Assembly (NCBI GenBank): GCA_022425725.1
Contig: JAKMEY010000029.1
Span: 1-55,680 of the forward strand
Length of the DNA: 55,680 nucleotides
Origin: Ilumatobacteraceae bacterium
Lineage (GTDB): Bacteria > Actinomycetota > Acidimicrobiia > Acidimicrobiales > Ilumatobacteraceae
Reading direction: 5' to 3'
Shown here: piece by piece, positions 22,840-30,460 of the stretch
Layout of the letters: every line of letters begins with the position of its first letter
How positions within the stretch are numbered: position 1 is the stretch's first letter
Position numbers and translations under genes: made by a program
The notes under the pieces: generated by a model
Told to the model about the DNA's origin: nothing
Seen by the model: the letters and a program-made list of their open reading frames with translations, nothing else
Database searches by the model: none

Positions 22840-23568
22840 GTGGCGTCAAAGTCGACTTCGACCGCATCGTTTAGTGCGACGGTATCCGCAATTACTGACG
22901 CGTTTGGAGACCCGACGCGTCGCAAGGTGTACCTCTTCGCCCGTGATGCTGCCGATGGTGAGGGTGTGACCACTTCTCAAGTCGCGGAAGAAGTCGGAGT
23001 GCACCCAAACGTTGCTCGGCACCATCTTGAAAAGCTCGCGGCTGGCGGATATCTCGAAGTGCATAGCGGCCGTGCAGGCTCTGGCTCCGCTGGCCGCCCA
23101 TCAAAGCGGTATGTTGCCGTCGATGATGTGGTGACAGAGTTCCCGGTTCGAAGTGATGATCTTGTGCTGTCTCTTCTTGGTCGAGCGTTGACGAAACTGC
23201 CGAGAGAAGAGGCTGAGGTGCTTGCAGAGGAGGTCGGTGCAGAATACGGACGCGCTATGGCCGAGGGCCTCACCGGTGAAACGATCGAGCGAGGCCAGAA
23301 ATCACTCTGGGCTGCGATGCGCTCAGTTGCAGATGCATTGACCGCTCATGGGTTCGCTGCCCACGCCGATAATCGGTCAAATCAGTTGCGCATTATTAAT
23401 GACCATTGCCCATTCGGTGACATTGCGACAGAGAATCCAGTGATATGCGCAGTCGACCGGGGAATGGTCCGTGGAATGCTCGCCGCACTTCATGGAGACA
23501 ACGTTGGTCAGGTGACGACAGAGTCATCCCTTGCGTTTGGTGACACGTTCTGCGTCACAACGATCTGA
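22840..23568 (+). CDS. SufR-like winged-helix regulator with three C-terminal cysteines
   Basis: A 242-aa DNA-binding protein. The N-terminal winged helix (about 15-85) contains TTSQVAEEVGVHPNVARHHLEKLAAGGYLEV. The C-terminal domain ends with three cysteines: CPFG, then after 12 residues ICAVDRG, then after 34 residues FCVTTI. The C-x12-C spacing matches the first pair in SufR, the [4Fe-4S]-sensing repressor of Fe-S assembly genes. It sits opposite mrp, an Fe-S carrier, rather than next to sufBDC. GTG 22840 is chosen because a TAGAAT box ends 7 nt upstream; the longer reading from 22765 overlaps the mrp start. Cluster binding is inference. Confidence 0.82.
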   Translation: MASKSTSTASFSATVSAITDAFGDPTRRKVYLFARDAADGEGVTTSQVAEEVGVHPNVARHHLEKLAAGGYLEVHSGRAGSGSAGRPSKRYVAVDDVVTEFPVRSDDLVLSLLGRALTKLPREEAEVLAEEVGAEYGRAMAEGLTGETIERGQKSLWAAMRSVADALTAHGFAAHADNRSNQLRIINDHCPFGDIATENPVICAVDRGMVRGMLAALHGDNVGQVTTESSLAFGDTFCVTTI

Positions 23569-23623
23569 CACGTTGTTGTCGTGGTGACGTTCTCAGCGCT
23601 CTTCCCGCCACAATGGTGATTCG

Positions 23624-25381
23624 ATGGTAAATGAACGAGCACTTGTACAGACAGCGGCAACCGACCCGTTTGCCCTTGTTTCGGCGCGCTTAGAACCATG
23701 GCTTTCTCAGCGCGCTGGTGGGGGAGCGGTTGACCCTGTAGTGCGACCGAGCGATCACGCTGACGCGCAGATAAACGGTGCACTCCCTCTTGCGAAGCAA
23801 CTTGGCTGCAACCCCCGAGATCTCGCCACCGAGATCGTTGAGTCGGGCCAACTCGACGATCTCTGCGCGGCGCTTGAGGTCGCAGGACCCGGCTTTATCA
23901 ACGTCACCTTCGCCGATAGCACCATCGATCACTTGCTGACCGAAGTCGCAAACGACGAGCACCTTGGGTTGCATAAGAGTTCTGAGCCACGAACTGTGGT
24001 GATCGATTACTCCGCTCCGAATGTGGCAAAGGAGATGCATGTCGGCCACCTTCGCTCGACCGTTATTGGGGATGCTCTCGTCCGGATGTATTCCGCTGCA
24101 GGGCACAAGGTGATTCGAGAGAACCACATTGGTGATTGGGGACGACCGTTCGGAATGCTTATCGAGCACTTGCTCGACCTTGGTGAAGAAGTGGCGTCCT
24201 CTGGTCTCGGGCAAGGCGACCTCGACAGTTTTTACAAGGCGGCGAATGCAAAGTTCAGCGAATCAGAGGAGTTTCAGGAACGCTCTCGAGAGCGCGTTGT
24301 GTTGCTGCAGAGCGGTAACCCCGAAACACACGTGTTGTGGGATCGTCTCGTTGCGATGTCGACCGCGTACTTCAACACCGTGTACGAGCAGTTGGGTGTT
24401 CTCCTCGTCGATGACGACCTCATGGGCGAAAGCAAGTATCAGCCTCTGATGCCGGCCACCCTTGAGCGCCTCGAAGCATCAGGATTGATGTCAGAAAGCG
24501 ACGGCGCCAAGGTTGTGTTTCCTCCTGGGTTCACGAATCGAGACGGTGATCCGTTGCCGTTAATCGTTCAAGCGCGAACCGGCGGGTTCAACTATGCGAC
24601 GAGCGATCTTGCGTGCGTGATCGACCGCATCGAACGACTCGGCGCTGACCTCATGTTGTATGTGATTGGAGCGCCACAACAGCAGCACCTTGAAATGGTG
24701 TTCGCCGTTGCCAAGATGGCCGGTTGGATGCCAGAGGGCGTATCTGCTGTGCACGTCGCATTTGGAAATGTGCTCGGTGACGACAAGAAAATGTTGCGCA
24801 GTCGAAGTGGCGAGTCGGTCAAGCTTGTCGACTTGCTCTCGGAGGCTGTTGATCGCGCATCCGCTGCAGTTGAGGAAAAGAACCCGAGCCTCTCAGACGC
24901 GGAGCGAGCTGCTGTGGCCGAGATGATTGGTATTGGAGCGGTGAAGTACGCCGATCTCTCCACCGATCGAGTTCGCGATTATGTCTTCAACTGGGATCGC
25001 ATGCTCGCCTTCGACGGCAACACGTCGCCATATCTTCAGTACGCCCATGCGCGCATTTGTTCCATTTTTCGTCGAGCAGCCGAAGAAGGTGTGTCGTCAG
25101 GGGAGATTGCCGTTCGTGAACCTGCCGAGCGCGCGCTCGGTCTGCACCTGCTGGGCTACCCGGCGGTTGTTGCCGATGCTCTTGAGTCGAACTCGCCGCA
25201 CCGGCTGTGCACCTATCTCTTCGAACTCGCACAGTTGTTTACCTCGTTCTACGAGCAGTGCCCGGTCTTGAAGTCTGATGGAGATACGCGCAGCTCTCGA
25301 CTTGCGGTTTGTGATCTCACCGCTCGAACCTTGTCGGCCGGACTCGGCCTGTTGGGCATCGACGCTCCGGAGCAGATGTGA
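23624..25381 (+). CDS. argS: Arginyl-tRNA synthetase
   Basis: Class I synthetase that charges tRNA-Arg. The 585-aa product has the N-terminal tRNA-binding add-1 domain (about 1-110), the HIGH motif as APNVAKEMHVGHLRST (about 128-143), and the KMSKS counterpart as KKMLRSRSG (about 388-396). The C-terminal helical anticodon-binding DALR domain ends in LGLLGIDAPEQM. ATG 23624 gives the family N-terminus. The stop overlaps lysA by 4 nt (GTGA); the argS-lysA pair is common in actinobacteria. Confidence 0.96.
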   Translation: MVNERALVQTAATDPFALVSARLEPWLSQRAGGGAVDPVVRPSDHADAQINGALPLAKQLGCNPRDLATEIVESGQLDDLCAALEVAGPGFINVTFADSTIDHLLTEVANDEHLGLHKSSEPRTVVIDYSAPNVAKEMHVGHLRSTVIGDALVRMYSAAGHKVIRENHIGDWGRPFGMLIEHLLDLGEEVASSGLGQGDLDSFYKAANAKFSESEEFQERSRERVVLLQSGNPETHVLWDRLVAMSTAYFNTVYEQLGVLLVDDDLMGESKYQPLMPATLERLEASGLMSESDGAKVVFPPGFTNRDGDPLPLIVQARTGGFNYATSDLACVIDRIERLGADLMLYVIGAPQQQHLEMVFAVAKMAGWMPEGVSAVHVAFGNVLGDDKKMLRSRSGESVKLVDLLSEAVDRASAAVEEKNPSLSDAERAAVAEMIGIGAVKYADLSTDRVRDYVFNWDRMLAFDGNTSPYLQYAHARICSIFRRAAEEGVSSGEIAVREPAERALGLHLLGYPAVVADALESNSPHRLCTYLFELAQLFTSFYEQCPVLKSDGDTRSSRLAVCDLTARTLSAGLGLLGIDAPEQM

Positions 25382-26655
25382 CAACGCTTCCCCAGAACCT
25401 CCTTCCCGATCATGCATCGGTTGCTGACGATGGCTCACTCATGATCGGTGGCGTGCGCGTCGCCGACCTCGCCGCCGAATTCGGAACCCCGCTCTTCATA
25501 TACGATGAACAGCACTTGAGATCTCGTTGTCGCGAGGCAGTAGAGGCGTTCGGTCATCAATCGGCGGTGTACGCAACGAAGGCTTTTCTTTGTCGGGCGA
25601 TGGCTGACCTTGCGTACTCAGAGGGGATGATGCTCGACGTTGCCTCGGGTGGCGAACTCCATATTGCGCTTTCTGCGGGTGTGCCAGCGTCGGGGTGTGT
25701 GCTCCATGGAAACAACAAGAGTGTGGCCGAGCTAACCATGGCGATCGATGCGGGCGTGCACCGAATCGTCGTCGACTCATTTGATGAGATTGATCGTTTA
25801 GAGCGCCTCGCCGAGTCGTCTCGTGCGCCAATTCCGCCCATCTTGCTTCGGATCACTCCTGGTGTCTCAGCCCACACCCATGAATTCATTTCAACCGGAC
25901 AGAACGACTCGAAGTTTGGCTTCAACCTTGTAAATGGTGATGCTCTCGTCGCAGTTGAGCGGGTGAGTGCCTCGTCAGTCCTGACTTTGATCGGTGTGCA
26001 TTGCCACATCGGTTCAAATGTGTTTGACGCAGCAAGCTTCGCGAAAGCCGCCGAGGTGATGGCTGCATTTGCCGTTCCGCTCAAGCTCCCCGAACTGGTG
26101 CTCGGCGGTGGACTTGGCGTGCCGTATGTTGCTGGAGAAGAAGCGCCAACCATTCCGGCCTGGGGTTCGGTTCTTCTTGACGCATGCGAGACCCTTGGCG
26201 TGACGTCGCAAGTGTCGGTGGAACCAGGAAGGGCGATCGCAGCCGCAGCGGCGATCACGGTGTACTCGGTTGGCACGGTGAAAGACATCCCCGGAGTACG
26301 CAGGTACGTGTCGGTTGACGGTGGAATGAGCGACAACCCTCGACCCGTTCTCTACGGATCGGGTTATGAAGCCGCTCTGGTTCGCGACCCGTTCGCAGAG
26401 AGGGCACTCGAAGCCCGCATTGTCGGTAAGCATTGTGAGAGCGGTGACGTACTGGTCGCTGACGCACGTTTACCGCAAGATCTTGCCGTTGGAGATTTAC
26501 TGTTCACCCCGGTAACTGGCGCGTATGGCCATTCAATGGGGTCGAACTACAACAAGGTGCCGCGCCCTGCAGTCGTGTTTGTTAGCGATGGTGATGCCCG
26601 ACTTGTGGTCCGCCGCGAAACCTACGACGATCTTCTCATCACCGACATCTTCTGA
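25378..26655 (+). CDS. lysA: Diaminopimelate decarboxylase
   Basis: PLP enzyme that makes L-lysine from meso-diaminopimelate. The 425-aa product has the PLP lysine in VYATKAFLCRAM (about residue 64), the phosphate-binding glycine run LGGGLGVPY, and the catalytic CESGDVLV (about 352) with GAYGHSMGSNYN near the C-terminus. GTG 25378 overlaps the argS stop. In many actinobacteria lysA is followed directly by hom-thrC-thrB; here a crotonase gene on the opposite strand separates it from hom. Confidence 0.95.
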   Translation: MTTLPQNLLPDHASVADDGSLMIGGVRVADLAAEFGTPLFIYDEQHLRSRCREAVEAFGHQSAVYATKAFLCRAMADLAYSEGMMLDVASGGELHIALSAGVPASGCVLHGNNKSVAELTMAIDAGVHRIVVDSFDEIDRLERLAESSRAPIPPILLRITPGVSAHTHEFISTGQNDSKFGFNLVNGDALVAVERVSASSVLTLIGVHCHIGSNVFDAASFAKAAEVMAAFAVPLKLPELVLGGGLGVPYVAGEEAPTIPAWGSVLLDACETLGVTSQVSVEPGRAIAAAAAITVYSVGTVKDIPGVRRYVSVDGGMSDNPRPVLYGSGYEAALVRDPFAERALEARIVGKHCESGDVLVADARLPQDLAVGDLLFTPVTGAYGHSMGSNYNKVPRPAVVFVSDGDARLVVRRETYDDLLITDIF

Positions 26656-26678
26656 TCTCGATCACTGACGTCAGCAAA

Positions 26679-27488
26679 CTAGTTGTTGCCAGACGCGCGC
26701 GAACGTGATTCGAGATAGCGCTGAGATGCCGCCCGAGATTCTTCATCATGTAGCGCAACCACAAGGCTGTCGGCATCGTTCGCGCTACGTCCAGTACCTG
26801 CGATTTCTTCCATGACCGCATTGACCTGCGTCTTTGTTGCGAGCAACGAAAATGTGGGTTTACTCGCCAACGATTCGGCGAATGACTCGGCTTGTGCAAC
26901 GAGTTCGTCATCGGCGACCACGCGGTTGATAAAGCGAAGTTGCAAGGCCTCTTCAGCAGAGAACGGTCGGCACGACAAAATGAGCTCCTTCGCAACAGCT
27001 GGCCCCACCTCGCGCACGAGGCGTGGAACCCCTCCCCACGCGAGGGGAATTCCGAGATCAACCTCAGGAATTGAGAATCGGGTTCCGGTGGCAGCCATGC
27101 GAAGATCGCATGCGGCGGTCAGCACGACGCCACCGCCGACACAGTGTCCGTGCACCGCGGCAATGGTGAGTTGACGCATATTGGTAACGGTGTCTGCCAT
27201 GACGCGTCCGAGTTCGGCGCCTGCTCGTGGGTTAGACCCGCCGTAGACGTTGGTGAAGTCATTGAGATCGAAACCTGCAGTGAAGGCTCGACCCTCGCCG
27301 CGCATGATGACGACCTTGATCTCATGTTGATGTGAAATCCACGTACAAAGTTCAACGATCTCTGTCATGAGCGCTACCGATAGCGCATTGAGGCGCTCTG
27401 GTCGGTTGAGGACAATGGTGCCGACGGTGTCACCTTCGGTGTGTTCCCACCGGAGGTGCTGCAGTGCAGGGATGTTCTGAGAAGCCAT
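26679..27488 (-). CDS. Enoyl-CoA hydratase/isomerase family protein
   Basis: A 269-aa crotonase. TIVLNRPERLNALS opens the domain, GEGRAFTAGFDLND forms the first half of the oxyanion hole, and HGHCVGGGVVLTAACDLRMA the second. Unlike the crotonase at 11405-12136, both Glu positions are kept: IPEVDLG and VAKELIL, so hydratase activity is plausible. The substrate chain length cannot be read. It lies between lysA and hom on the opposite strand, splitting the usual lysine-threonine gene run, and its 5' side faces a perfect 12-bp inverted repeat. Confidence 0.9.
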   Translation of the reverse strand: MASQNIPALQHLRWEHTEGDTVGTIVLNRPERLNALSVALMTEIVELCTWISHQHEIKVVIMRGEGRAFTAGFDLNDFTNVYGGSNPRAGAELGRVMADTVTNMRQLTIAAVHGHCVGGGVVLTAACDLRMAATGTRFSIPEVDLGIPLAWGGVPRLVREVGPAVAKELILSCRPFSAEEALQLRFINRVVADDELVAQAESFAESLASKPTFSLLATKTQVNAVMEEIAGTGRSANDADSLVVALHDEESRAASQRYLESRSRASGNN

Positions 27489-27496
27489 TGAACTAT

Positions 27497-27523
27497 CGAA
27501 GCATGGGGGAGCCCCATGCTTCG
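27497..27523. repeat. Perfect 12-bp inverted repeat in the divergent crotonase/hom region
   Basis: Left arm CGAAGCATGGGG (27497-27508), 3-nt loop GAG, right arm CCCCATGCTTCG (27512-27523). It lies 8 nt before the crotonase ATG on one side and upstream of the hom -10 box on the other. It could be an operator bound by a dimeric regulator, or a stable hairpin in the crotonase mRNA leader. There is no T-run on either side, so a simple terminator is unlikely. Confidence 0.75.
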
Positions 27524-27551
27524 TGTCGGGGCTGGGGCACCTGCTCGCAGA

Positions 27552-27557
27552 TAGCCT
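27552..27557 (+). promoter_or_regulatory. -10 element of hom, leaderless layout
   Basis: TAGCCT followed by a 7-nt spacer (CTCAAGG) and GTG 27565. It supports this start over the in-frame GTG at 27523, which lies in the inverted repeat. Confidence 0.55.
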
Positions 27558-27564
27558 CTCAAGG

Positions 27565-28875
27565 GTGACAGATCAAGCAGTTCCCTCGGACGCCCGGACG
27601 GTACGCGTCGGGTTGCTCGGTTGCGGCAATGTTGGCGGCGCATTGGTGCCACTATTGCGCGCCCAACGTGACGCAATTGCCGCCCGTACCGGTCTCAACC
27701 TTGTCGTCACCTCGGTGGCAGTTCGAAACATGTCACGCGACCGTGGAGTTGAACTGGGCGATGTCTCGTTAACGAATGATGCGATGGCAGTGGTCTCCGA
27801 CCCGGAAATCGACGTCGTCGTTGAGGTGATCGGTGGCATCGAACCCGCCCGTGAACTCATTGTTGCAGCACTATCTGCCGGAAAGCCGGTGGTCACTGGG
27901 AACAAAGAACTTCTGGCAAATCATGGAGCAGAGTTGTTCGAACTTGCAGATTCCAACGGGGTCGATTTGCTGTTTGAGGCGGCCGTTGCTGGCGGTATTC
28001 CGTTGATTCGACCGTTGCGGGAAAGCCTCAGAGGCGAGCCGGTGTCGAGGGTGTTGGGAATCCTTAACGGCACGACGAACTACATCTTGTCGAAGATGAC
28101 AAATGAGGGTGCTGACTATGCAGATGCCCTCGCTGAGGCTCAGCGTCTGGGGTATGCCGAGCGTGACCCAACCGCCGATGTTGAAGGCTTTGACGCGGGT
28201 GCCAAGGCCGCAATCATTGCGAGCATCGCCTTCGGGGTGAAAGTCGTAGCCGGAGATGTGTACCACGAGGGCATTAGCAACATCACTGCGAGCGATATCG
28301 CAATCGCCGGGCGCCTGGGTTACGTCGTGAAACTTCTTGGAATTGCCGAGCAAGATCGTGACACAGGTGAGGTTGCGGTCAGAGTGCATCCAGCGATGGT
28401 TCCGAACGAACATCCATTGGCCTCGGTTCGCGATTCATATAACGCGGTGTTTGTCGAAGGTGACGCTGTTGGTTCATTGATGTTCTTCGGTCGAGGAGCC
28501 GGAGGCGACCCGACTGCGAGCGCTGTGCTGGGAGACCTTATTGATGCGGCGGTCAACCGCGATCAGGGCACTCACGGCTCGCTTGGAGCATTTCAGCGGG
28601 CGCGGGTGCGACAGATTGACGCAACCAGTGCCGAGTATTTGCTCGCTCTTGACGTGCTTGACCAACCTGGGGTGTTGCACAGCGTCACAGGTGTATTCGC
28701 CGAACATGGTGTGAGTATCCGTGCAGCCGAGCAGGAGGGTGCGGGTGAGGAAGCCCGTCTCGTGTTCATCACGCACGAGGCGGTTGAGTCTTCGGTGCAG
28801 GCCACGGTGCGTCAGCTACGTGAACTCGATGTCGTTCGCCGGATCGGCGGGCTCATTCGTGTGATCGGAGCGTAA
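27565..28875 (+). CDS. hom: Homoserine dehydrogenase
   Basis: Reduces aspartate semialdehyde to homoserine on the way to threonine and methionine. The 436-aa product has the NAD(P) fold VRVGLLGCGNVGGAL at the N-terminus, the catalytic region TNYILSKM with DPTADVEGFDAGAKAAIIASIAFG, and a C-terminal ACT-like regulatory domain (about 350-436, LDVLDQPGVLHSVTGVFAEHGVSI) that usually mediates threonine feedback. GTG 27565 is chosen from the TAGCCT box and the family N-terminus. The thrC start codon follows directly after its stop. Confidence 0.94.
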   Translation: MTDQAVPSDARTVRVGLLGCGNVGGALVPLLRAQRDAIAARTGLNLVVTSVAVRNMSRDRGVELGDVSLTNDAMAVVSDPEIDVVVEVIGGIEPARELIVAALSAGKPVVTGNKELLANHGAELFELADSNGVDLLFEAAVAGGIPLIRPLRESLRGEPVSRVLGILNGTTNYILSKMTNEGADYADALAEAQRLGYAERDPTADVEGFDAGAKAAIIASIAFGVKVVAGDVYHEGISNITASDIAIAGRLGYVVKLLGIAEQDRDTGEVAVRVHPAMVPNEHPLASVRDSYNAVFVEGDAVGSLMFFGRGAGGDPTASAVLGDLIDAAVNRDQGTHGSLGAFQRARVRQIDATSAEYLLALDVLDQPGVLHSVTGVFAEHGVSIRAAEQEGAGEEARLVFITHEAVESSVQATVRQLRELDVVRRIGGLIRVIGA

Positions 28876-30246
28876 GTGAGATACGTCTCGACTCGCGGCA
28901 CTGCCCCCGAATTGGGATTCTCAGACGTACTACTGAGTGGGCTTGCATCCGACGGTGGTCTGTATGTTCCAGCTGAGTGGCCGACGCTTCCGGCGGCAGG
29001 TGACGACTACTCGACAACGGCGACCTCCATCATGGCGACATATATCGGTGGTGACATATCGGCTGAGGTGCTCGAAGCCATGGTGCGCGATGCGTATGCG
29101 ACGTTTCGTCACCCAGAGGTGGCGCCGCTGGTGCAGATCGAAGACGATTTATGGATTCAAGAGTTATTCCATGGCCCCACCCTTGCCTTCAAGGATCTCG
29201 CTTTGCAGGTGGTTGGGCGGTTGTTCGACTACGTTCTCGCTGAACGTAGCGATCGAGTAACTATTGTCGGCGCAACCAGTGGTGACACCGGGTCAGCCGC
29301 AATCGATGCAGTCAAATCATGTGACAATGTCGACATCGTCATCTTGTACCCACGTGGTCGAACGAGCGATGTGCAGCGACGACAGATGACCACCGTTGAC
29401 TCACCAAATGTGCATGCGGTCGCAGTCGATGGAACCTTTGATGACTGTCAAGATCTTGTAAAGGCGATGTTCGCCGACGAACAGTTGCGTCGTGATTGCA
29501 ATCTGTCGGCTGTGAATTCCATCAACTGGGCCCGTGTGATGGCCCAGATCGTCTACTACGTGACAGCCTCACAAGCGTTTGCTGAGCCGGCGACGTTCTG
29601 CGTGCCCACCGGCAACTTCGGAAATGTGCTCGCCGGCTGGATTGCGAAATCGACTGGAGCCTCGATCGACCATCTCCTCATCGCATCGAATGCAAACGAC
29701 ATTCTGGCTCGCTTTGTGAACCATCGTGATATGTCAGCAACCGAAGTTGTCCCGACATTGAGCCCAAGTATGGATATCCAGGTGTCATCGAACTTCGAGC
29801 GACTGCTCTTTGAGATGAACAACCGCAACGGAGCACGCACCGCAGAGCAACTCCAGCATTTCCGCTCGTCAGGAACGCTTGAAGTCGAGGAAGCGAACTT
29901 CCGGACATGGATTTCTTCCACATTTTCCGCAGAGCGCATCGACGACGACGAGACTCTGGCTGAGATCGGTCGGGTCTACCGAGATTCAGGAATGCTGATC
30001 GACCCTCACACCGCAACCGGAACGGCTGCGGCACGGCGATCCCGCTCAAACGGTGCAACCGTGTGCCTGTCGACCGCTCACCCGGCGAAGTTTCCTGATG
30101 CGGTTGAGAAAGCAACGGGTATCCGACCAGAACTCCCACCCGAACTTGGTGACTTGATGGAGCGCTCGGAGCGGATGAGTTATCTTCCCGCTGATCTCGC
30201 AGCAGTCTCTGACTTTGTCCGAGGGGTTTCTCGCGTATCGAGATAA
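28876..30246 (+). CDS. thrC: Threonine synthase, long form
   Basis: PLP enzyme converting O-phosphohomoserine to threonine. At 456 aa it is the long form, with an N-terminal region (MRYVSTRG, LASDGGLYVPAEWP) as in E. coli and yeast enzymes. Mycobacteria and relatives typically have a shorter, about 360-aa form. The PLP lysine is in FHGPTLAFKDLALQ (about residue 108), the phosphate loop in GATSGDTGSAA, and FCVPTGNFGNVLAG is present. GTG 28876 abuts the hom stop. No thrB follows; the next gene is rho. Confidence 0.94.
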   Translation: MRYVSTRGTAPELGFSDVLLSGLASDGGLYVPAEWPTLPAAGDDYSTTATSIMATYIGGDISAEVLEAMVRDAYATFRHPEVAPLVQIEDDLWIQELFHGPTLAFKDLALQVVGRLFDYVLAERSDRVTIVGATSGDTGSAAIDAVKSCDNVDIVILYPRGRTSDVQRRQMTTVDSPNVHAVAVDGTFDDCQDLVKAMFADEQLRRDCNLSAVNSINWARVMAQIVYYVTASQAFAEPATFCVPTGNFGNVLAGWIAKSTGASIDHLLIASNANDILARFVNHRDMSATEVVPTLSPSMDIQVSSNFERLLFEMNNRNGARTAEQLQHFRSSGTLEVEEANFRTWISSTFSAERIDDDETLAEIGRVYRDSGMLIDPHTATGTAAARRSRSNGATVCLSTAHPAKFPDAVEKATGIRPELPPELGDLMERSERMSYLPADLAAVSDFVRGVSRVSR

Positions 30247-30275
30247 TTGCTGTCGGTCAGCATCGGTGCTAAGGT
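30247..30275 (+). promoter_or_regulatory. Promoter of rho
   Basis: -35 TTGCTG (30247-30252), 17-nt spacer, -10 TAAGGT (30270-30275). The expected start is near 30282, giving a leader of about 179 nt. The promoter begins at the first base after the thrC stop. Confidence 0.65.
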
Positions 30276-30281
30276 TTGAGA

Positions 30282-30460
30282 GGTCGGAGCGCTCGCTCTG
30301 AACGACCGAAACAGAAATACTGTTTCGTCCCACGTAGCCGGTGGCGGTAGGGCTGTTCCTTTTGTCGCAAACAGCGTTTGGTGGTTGCTGACAATCGCAT
30401 TCCGATCCCATTGGCCGCACGTGAAGTGAAATTCCGCCTGTTGGTGAAGAGAAGGTAAAC
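30282..30460 (+). promoter_or_regulatory. Structured 5' leader of rho
   Basis: Between the predicted start and the rho GTG lies a leader with two inverted repeats. The first pairs GGTCG (30282-30286) with CGACC (30303-30307) around GAGCG/CGCTC. The second pairs CGAAACAG (30307-30314) with CTGTTTCG (30320-30327) around AAATA. A Shine-Dalgarno AGAAGG (30450-30455) precedes GTG 30461. rho is autoregulated through its leader in several bacteria, so an attenuation role is plausible but inferred. Confidence 0.5.

Noticed and set aside
26665-26674. Palindrome CTGACGTCAG, also at 37880-37889, both just downstream of plus-strand genes
   Set aside because: The core TGACGTCA also occurs inside hemE and glgX coding sequence, so it looks like chance rather than a shared signal.
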